A DNA stretch of 64,000 nt from Aliamphritea ceti. GTDB lineage: Bacteria; Pseudomonadota; Gammaproteobacteria; Pseudomonadales; Balneatricaceae. The position numbers were made by a program, and so were the translations under genes. Location of the stretch: positions 1,736,001 to 1,800,000 of the forward strand of contig NZ_AP025282.1 in NCBI RefSeq assembly GCF_024347215.1, read 5' to 3'. The notes under the pieces are model-generated. The model was not told where the DNA came from and did not search any database. It saw nothing but the letters and a program-made list of their open reading frames with translations. Positions 59,253 to 64,000 of this stretch are shown here, one piece after another (position 1 is the stretch's first letter; each line of letters begins with the position of its first letter).

Positions 59253-61214
59253 TTAATGTTGTTCGCGTTCGAAGTAGGTGTAGCCCTGCAGGCTTTCCCG
59301 GAACGCTTTAAGCATTTGTTGCCGCTGGGCAACATTGATGCGTTTGTCCCGCACGGCCTGCTCGGCGGTACGGCGAAATTGTTCCTGCATGTGCTTTGGG
59401 TCGTATTCGACATAGCTAAGTACGTCGGCAATGCTGTCGCCCTGGAATTCGCGGGCAAAGTCGAAACTGCCATCGCTGTTTACCTTCACGCTGACAACGT
59501 TAGTATCGCCAAACAGGTTATGCAAATCTCCCAGAGTTTCCTGATATGCACCGACCAGAAAGATGCTCAGGTAATATTCTTCACCATCCCGCAGCGGGTG
59601 TAATGGCAAGGTGTTTCGGATGCCGTTAGGGGTGGTGAAGTGGTCAATCTTGCCGTCACAGTCGCAAGTTATATCCGCTAAAATAGCTTCGCGGCTGGGC
59701 TTTTCGTCAAGCCGGTGAATTGGCATGATCGGAAATACCTGATCGATGGCCCAGATGTCTGGCAGAGACTGAAACAGGCTGAAGTTGCCATAGTAAATGT
59801 CTGACAGCAACTCAGGCAGTTTTTCCAGTTCTGGCGGTACGCGGTCGACCTGACTGAGTAATTTGGCGATTTTTTCTAATACGGCCAGGGTTATGTTTTC
59901 AGCCATTGCCCGGGCACGCAGGTCGGTTTGACCACGGCGGAACAATTCGCGAATTTCATCCCGATAGTAGAGTGCGTCGTTATAGCACTCCTGAAATTTC
60001 TGTACGTCTACCGCCTGTAAGACTGCAAAGAGGTTATGCAGTAATTCGTGGGAATCTTCCGGCAATTGTGCCGGTAACGGCGATGGTTCGTGGTTACGTA
60101 CATCCAGAATATTGAACAGCAACATTGATGAGTAAGCGACAGTGGCGCGACCGGATTCGGAAACAATGACTGGGTGGCTGATATCCAGTGGGTCCAGACT
60201 TTCACGAATGGTTTCAACGATATTGACGCAGTATTCATCCAACTGATAATTCATGCTGTGGGTGCTGTTAGTACGGGCGCCTTCATAATCCACCGCCAGT
60301 CCGCCGCCCAGATCCAGATAGCCCATAGGCGCACCTTCAGCAATCAACCCAGTATAGAAACGGCAAGCTTCCAGCACACCACTGCGAATATTGCGTATAT
60401 TCGGAATCTGCGAACCAAGGTGGCAATGCAGTAGTTGCAGACAGTGCAGCATGTCTGCGGACTTCAGTTCATCAATTACATCTAACAGGCCGCCGGTAGA
60501 TAGGCCGAAGATCGAACGGTCGCCACTGTCTTCGTTCCAGTGACCTTCAACTACTACAGAAGACTTAATGCGTACGCCAATTAACGGGTCAATATTCAGC
60601 GCTTTACTGCGTTCCAGAATAATTGGCAGTTCGGTTGGTGTTTCTAATACGAAGAAGCAGGGAATGCCCATTTGCCGGGCATAAAGTCCCAGTTCAATGA
60701 ATTCAGCATCCTTATAGCCGTTGCAGATGATCAGGCTACGGTGATCTTTGAGTTGCGACAGTGCAATGATGAGTTCAGCTTTACTGCCTGCTTCCAGCCC
60801 GTGATGGTAATGGCTGCCAAAATCAGCAATTTCTTCAATAACATGACATTGCTGATTGACCTTAATCGGGAAGACACCGCGGTATTCATTGTTATAGCCG
60901 GTATCTTTAATGGCACGGGCAAAGGCTTCATTAAGTTCTTTAATGCGCTGATCCAGAACATTCTCAATGCGCAGTACCGCGGGCATTTCCAGGCCACGTT
61001 CTTTCATACCTTCAACGATATCAAGCAGCGATACTTCTGGACGTCTACCGTTAGTGACGGTAACAATTGCTTCGCCATTATCTGCAATGTCGAAGTAGCC
61101 GGCACCCCAGTTACGTACACCGTAAAGGTCGGCACTGTTTTCGGTATTCCACGGGGATTCTGCGTTTGCGGGTGTGGAATTGGAAGCTGGAAAGTCTGAA
61201 GAAGGTGTCGCCAT
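59253..61214 (-). CDS. speA: Biosynthetic arginine decarboxylase
   Basis: 653 residues from the ATG at 61214, close to E. coli SpeA length; an open 11-codon extension to 61247 is possible but has no better SD. Conserved text: YGVRNWGAGYFDIADNGE, VFPIKVNQQCHVIEEI with the PLP lysine, GLEAGSKAELI, LHCHLGSQIPNIR, YLDLGGGLAVDYEG and SESGRA. It converts arginine to agmatine, the first step of the operon's route agmatine, putrescine, carboxyspermidine, spermidine. Transcription must begin in the 898-bp gap upstream. Confidence 0.95.
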   Translation of the reverse strand: MATPSSDFPASNSTPANAESPWNTENSADLYGVRNWGAGYFDIADNGEAIVTVTNGRRPEVSLLDIVEGMKERGLEMPAVLRIENVLDQRIKELNEAFARAIKDTGYNNEYRGVFPIKVNQQCHVIEEIADFGSHYHHGLEAGSKAELIIALSQLKDHRSLIICNGYKDAEFIELGLYARQMGIPCFFVLETPTELPIILERSKALNIDPLIGVRIKSSVVVEGHWNEDSGDRSIFGLSTGGLLDVIDELKSADMLHCLQLLHCHLGSQIPNIRNIRSGVLEACRFYTGLIAEGAPMGYLDLGGGLAVDYEGARTNSTHSMNYQLDEYCVNIVETIRESLDPLDISHPVIVSESGRATVAYSSMLLFNILDVRNHEPSPLPAQLPEDSHELLHNLFAVLQAVDVQKFQECYNDALYYRDEIRELFRRGQTDLRARAMAENITLAVLEKIAKLLSQVDRVPPELEKLPELLSDIYYGNFSLFQSLPDIWAIDQVFPIMPIHRLDEKPSREAILADITCDCDGKIDHFTTPNGIRNTLPLHPLRDGEEYYLSIFLVGAYQETLGDLHNLFGDTNVVSVKVNSDGSFDFAREFQGDSIADVLSYVEYDPKHMQEQFRRTAEQAVRDKRINVAQRQQMLKAFRESLQGYTYFEREQH

Positions 61215-62112
61215 AATTATTCTGCAAATACCTGAAGTGTGGCACATAAACGAGGTATTGAACGGCAGTTATTAAGCCTGCGATTCAAGCTGGCATTTTC
61301 TCCGTTATTGGCGCTTTGTCAAACTTTTTCTGATGGATTGATTAATGAAAAATATCCACTAAAACAATAAGTTGAATAATGTTTCGGGTTGTTGGGTTGG
61401 TCGTGTTTTAGGATGTGCTGAATTAACAGTAAGTTAGTGATTATGATTCTGGTGGAAATACTGGATTTAACTGGCAGGTATGCGCATGCTAAAAGGCGAA
61501 GCGAATAACTTTTCAGTAGGTATATTGTTAGCTAGGCATTGCGCTTTCAGTGCTTGCTGATGGGAGTGGATAAGAGCTGTTTTTGCATTGATACATGATT
61601 ACAGACGAATGATTCAGTATTGGAACAGGCGTAATCGTTGGAAAACATAATGAGCCTGGTTAGGCAGGTTTTATGTTGCTTTAAGTGTGCAGATGTTTGG
61701 GCTTAGGTCGTAATTGACGCCTATGTGTTACAAAATTTGACAGCCGATACCGTTGTTTTTTTGTATGCTGATTCAAGAAAGCTCTGCAAAGTAATTTGAA
61801 TTTTGCTTATTTACGACCCGCTTAAACGGGCCTGTTTCCCGCTGTTTATGGCAGTTAGCCGCAGGTTAAAGGCTGATAATTACTGCTGGCATCATATTGC
61901 TCCAGCATCTGGTTCTAACTGGTTTTGCCGCTGGGACAGTAATTTATGTCGTATAGAGAGGCACTGGGCGATGTCGTTTTGAGTGCTTTGACATGTTGTA
62001 AGCGGTAGTTTTACAGATTGCTTAGCGGGCCAGAATTAAGTTTATAGCCCGGTTGCTGATCCGGTACTGCAGCACAAACAATAATAATTGAGTTTCCTCA
62101 GAGGAGGTGAGC
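61215..62112. other. Long intergenic region between speA and taurine aminotransferase genes
   Basis: 898 bp between divergent genes, AT-rich, no supported ORF. It must hold both promoters and any TauR or polyamine control sites. A -35-like TTGACA occurs at 61737-61742 and another at 61988-61993, neither with a convincing -10 at 17 bp. No riboswitch class was recognised. GAGGAGGTG at 62101-62109 is the SD of the next gene. Confidence 0.45.
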
Positions 62113-63504
62113 ATGACCTTTAATGCTAATGAGTTTGACGCCAAAGAAGTAGTAAGCAAAGACCGTAAGAATGTATGGCACCATTTGTCACAGCATAAGC
62201 CTTATGAAGAAAGCGATCCGTTGATGATCGTTAAAGGCGAAGGTATGCGCGTTTGGGATGCGAAGGGTAATGAATACCTGGATGCTGTTTCCGGTGCAGT
62301 ATGGACTGTAAACGTTGGCTATGGCCGTACAGAAATTGCTGATGCTGTTCGTGACCAGTTGGTTACTATGAACTACTTCGCTCAGACTGCAGGTAATGTT
62401 CCAGCTGCTCAGTTTGCTGAAAAACTGCTCGATAAAATGCCAGGCATGAGCCGTGTTTACTATTCTAACTCTGGTTCTGAAGCGAACGAAAAGTGCTTCA
62501 AGATGGTTCGCCAGATTGCTGAGAAGAAATACGGCGGCGTTAAGCATAAGATTCTGTTCCGTGAGCGTGATTACCACGGTACAACTATTACTGCACTGAG
62601 TGCGACTGGCCAGTTTGAGCGTAAGAACCAGTACGGTCCTTTCACGCCTGGTTTTGTTGAAGTACCTCACTGCTGCGAATACCGCCCACAAGAAGGTGCG
62701 GATCTGGAAAATTACGGCGTTTGGGCTGCAAACCAGATTGAAAAAGTAATTCTGGAAGAAGGTCCTGAAACTGTAGGTGCGCTGTGTCTTGAGCCTATCA
62801 CTGCTGGTGGTGGTGTTATTGAGCCGCCTGCGGGTTACTGGGATCGCGTTCAGGAAATCTGTAAAAAGTACGACATCCTGCTGCACATTGATGAAGTAGT
62901 ATGTGGTCTGGGTCGTACCGGTACATGGTTCGGTTATCAGCACTATGGTATCAAACCAGACATGGTAACTATGGCGAAAGGTGTAGCTTCCGGTTATGCA
63001 GCTATTTCCTGCACAGTGACAACTGAAGCTGTATTCGACATGTTTAAAGAGCCAGAAGATCCACGTATGGATTACTTCCGTGATATTTCCACTTTCGGTG
63101 GTTGTACTGCAGGTCCTGCTGCGGCACTGGTTAACATGCAGATTATCGAAAACGAAAATCTGCTGGATAACGTTAAGATTCAGGGCGAATACCTGATCGG
63201 TCGTTTGAACGAGCTGAAAGATAAGTACGACGTTATCGGTGATGTACGTGGTAAAGGTTTGTTCTGTGGTTTCGAGATGGTTAAAGACCGTGAAACTAAA
63301 GAGCCTGTTGATGAAAGCGTTTCTGCTGCTATCGGTGCACACTGCATGGCAAATGGCGTAATCATGGGCCGTACTAACCGTTCTTTCCGTGAATACAACA
63401 ACACTATCTGTATGAGCCCTGCACTGATTGCGACTCAGGCTGATATTGATGTAATTGTTGAAGCACTGGATAACGCACTGGCTGAAGTAGCACCTAACGC
63501 TTAA
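62113..63504 (+). CDS. tpa: Taurine-pyruvate aminotransferase
   Basis: 463 residues from the ATG at 62113. The GTG at 62107 is rejected because it lies inside the perfect SD GAGGAGGTG. It is a class III aminotransferase: YLDAVSGAVWTVNVGYGR, NSGSEANEKCFKM, HIDEVVCGLGRTGTWFGY, then the PLP lysine in MVTMAKGVASGYAAISC. Identity to Tpa proteins is suggested by RERDYHGTTITALSATGQ, CEYRPQ and TFGGCTAGPAAA. It moves the amino group of taurine to pyruvate, giving sulfoacetaldehyde and alanine. The sulfoacetaldehyde acetyltransferase gene xsc is not in the window. Codon use is strongly biased, suggesting high expression. Confidence 0.93.
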   Translation: MTFNANEFDAKEVVSKDRKNVWHHLSQHKPYEESDPLMIVKGEGMRVWDAKGNEYLDAVSGAVWTVNVGYGRTEIADAVRDQLVTMNYFAQTAGNVPAAQFAEKLLDKMPGMSRVYYSNSGSEANEKCFKMVRQIAEKKYGGVKHKILFRERDYHGTTITALSATGQFERKNQYGPFTPGFVEVPHCCEYRPQEGADLENYGVWAANQIEKVILEEGPETVGALCLEPITAGGGVIEPPAGYWDRVQEICKKYDILLHIDEVVCGLGRTGTWFGYQHYGIKPDMVTMAKGVASGYAAISCTVTTEAVFDMFKEPEDPRMDYFRDISTFGGCTAGPAAALVNMQIIENENLLDNVKIQGEYLIGRLNELKDKYDVIGDVRGKGLFCGFEMVKDRETKEPVDESVSAAIGAHCMANGVIMGRTNRSFREYNNTICMSPALIATQADIDVIVEALDNALAEVAPNA

Positions 63505-63886
63505 TTCGGCTTATCCGGGAGGCTGTTCTCAGTCTCTCGGTCATATCCCAAAAATACCAGTCAGGTTTAGTTATTTAATATTTAGTGGTTTATTGCTAAG
63601 TATTTGATGATTAAGCCGCGCTGGTATTTTGTCTTGAGAAAACCGCCTCTGTCTTAGCGAACTGAGTCAGGCGTGTTATGCTTCTCATATACGCTGTTTT
63701 TACAAAAAATATAAAATAAAGAATATCTTAGCGACCAGACCAGAGAGCAACTACAGAAGTGCTCCGTGCAGTCTGGACGGCAGGTAAGGTATTGCTTAGG
63801 CGTTCTGGTGTTAATTCGTCTGAGTAAGGCTTTTCTGACGGATAGCAAAGAAGTGCATGTAAGTTAGCGAATATAAGGCAACATGA
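63505..63886. other. Intergenic region between tpa and the MocR-type regulator gene
   Basis: 382 bp. A short minus-strand open frame (63654-63848) lacks an SD and protein character. A CTGGAC motif occurs at 63773-63778, part of the TauR half-site known from Rhodobacter, but no full direct repeat is seen. No terminator is clear. Confidence 0.4.
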
Positions 63887-64000
63887 ATGTTTCAGCTTTT
63901 TCATTTGACTCCAGGTAAAGGCGGCAGTTTACAGCAGCAGTTACGGGAGCAGATTGCGACAGCGATACTTAACGGCAATATTCCGGTGGATTCACCGTTG
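63887..64000 (+). CDS. MocR/GntR-type regulator, TauR-like, 3' end cut by window
   Basis: 38 residues are visible, MFQLFHLTPGKGGSLQQQL and then REQIATAILNGNIPVDSPL. This is the beginning of the GntR winged helix as found in MocR proteins, which carry a C-terminal aminotransferase-like domain. AAGG lies before the ATG at 63887; an overlapping ATG at 63883 leads to a stop after 11 codons. Placed behind the taurine aminotransferase gene, it is probably TauR, the PLP-binding activator of taurine genes. Only the HTH is in view. Confidence 0.75.
   Translation, partial: MFQLFHLTPGKGGSLQQQLREQIATAILNGNIPVDSPL

Noticed and set aside
60672..61199. 175-codon open frame antisense to speA
   Set aside because: It lies within conserved speA coding sequence and has no independent support.
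62188..63342. 384-codon open frame antisense to tpa
   Set aside because: It mirrors the strongly biased codons of tpa, its translation is full of Cys/Phe/Thr runs without domain character, and it has no SD or context. It is a shadow.
63654..63848. 64-codon minus-strand frame after tpa
   Set aside because: No SD, irregular composition and no partner. It is treated as intergenic.
1..64000. tRNA, rRNA, CRISPR arrays, transposases, integrases
   Set aside because: None were recognised on either strand. The only RNA gene with family-level evidence is ffs.

Overview
The window looks like chromosome from a marine gammaproteobacterium, most likely Oceanospirillales/Oceanospirillaceae (relatives of Neptunomonas, Neptuniibacter or Amphritea). 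The grounds are moderate GC, many TRAP/ABC solute-binding proteins, taurine and glycine-betaine genes, several c-di-GMP enzymes and the carboxyspermidine route to spermidine. The genus is inference. I see no rRNA, tRNA, CRISPR array, intact insertion sequence or prophage. The only recognised RNA gene is the 4.5S/SRP RNA (ffs) at about 20641-20753.

Layout. 0-9.2 kb: the end of a LysR regulator, an odd winged-helix/nuclease-like protein, an orphan TRAP binding protein, a HAD phosphatase, an AGCS amino-acid symporter, an orphan betaine-type binding protein, a Sel1/peptidoglycan-binding lipoprotein and a Gly/Asn-rich exported protein. 9.3-20.4 kb: fpr with a divergent FinR-like LysR, trhO, a response-regulator diguanylate cyclase overlapping a Gre-like gene, a SlyD-like isomerase, a small gene behind a structured leader, frmA and two LysR regulators (one facing a VOC/SnoaL pair), a small membrane protein and an aspartic protease. 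20.6-24.5 kb: ffs, then an AT-richer accessory patch (exported dehalogenase-like hydrolase, LysR, a decayed GGDEF fragment, an AhpD-like protein with a divergent TetR and tandem operators). 24.9-32.1 kb: a di-haem peroxidase, an SOS-controlled DinI-like gene, a HAMP-GGDEF protein, and a solute-binding protein divergent from a HAMP-PAS-PAS-GGDEF-EAL protein.

32.2-43.0 kb: an XRE regulator faces a collinear catabolic cluster of M81 (MlrC-like) hydrolase, complete Dpp/Opp-type ABC importer with fused ATPases, YtcJ-like amidohydrolase and CobW-family metallochaperone. 43.3-55.6 kb: class IV aminotransferase, a PotD-like/GGDEF-EAL pair matching the NspS-MbaA polyamine sensor, EF-hand-like proteins, small monooxygenase-fold enzymes with an ArsR regulator, a DMT exporter with an AraC regulator, and an RDD protein flanked by a 47-bp direct repeat. 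55.7-61.2 kb: the polyamine operon speA, carboxyspermidine dehydrogenase, carboxyspermidine decarboxylase, speB. 62.1-64.0 kb: taurine-pyruvate aminotransferase and the start of a MocR/TauR-type regulator.

Two themes stand out. First, c-di-GMP signalling: four intact GGDEF proteins and one fragment. Two of the intact ones are genetically paired with a lone periplasmic binding protein; one pair is recognisably NspS/MbaA and lies about 7 kb from the genes that would make its likely ligand. Second, a self-contained import and hydrolysis cluster (32-43 kb) of unknown substrate, with its own regulator, paired operator-like repeats and a metallochaperone. A 106-nt structured element upstream of an unknown 107-residue gene (14.9-15.1 kb) is the best candidate for an undescribed cis-regulatory RNA.
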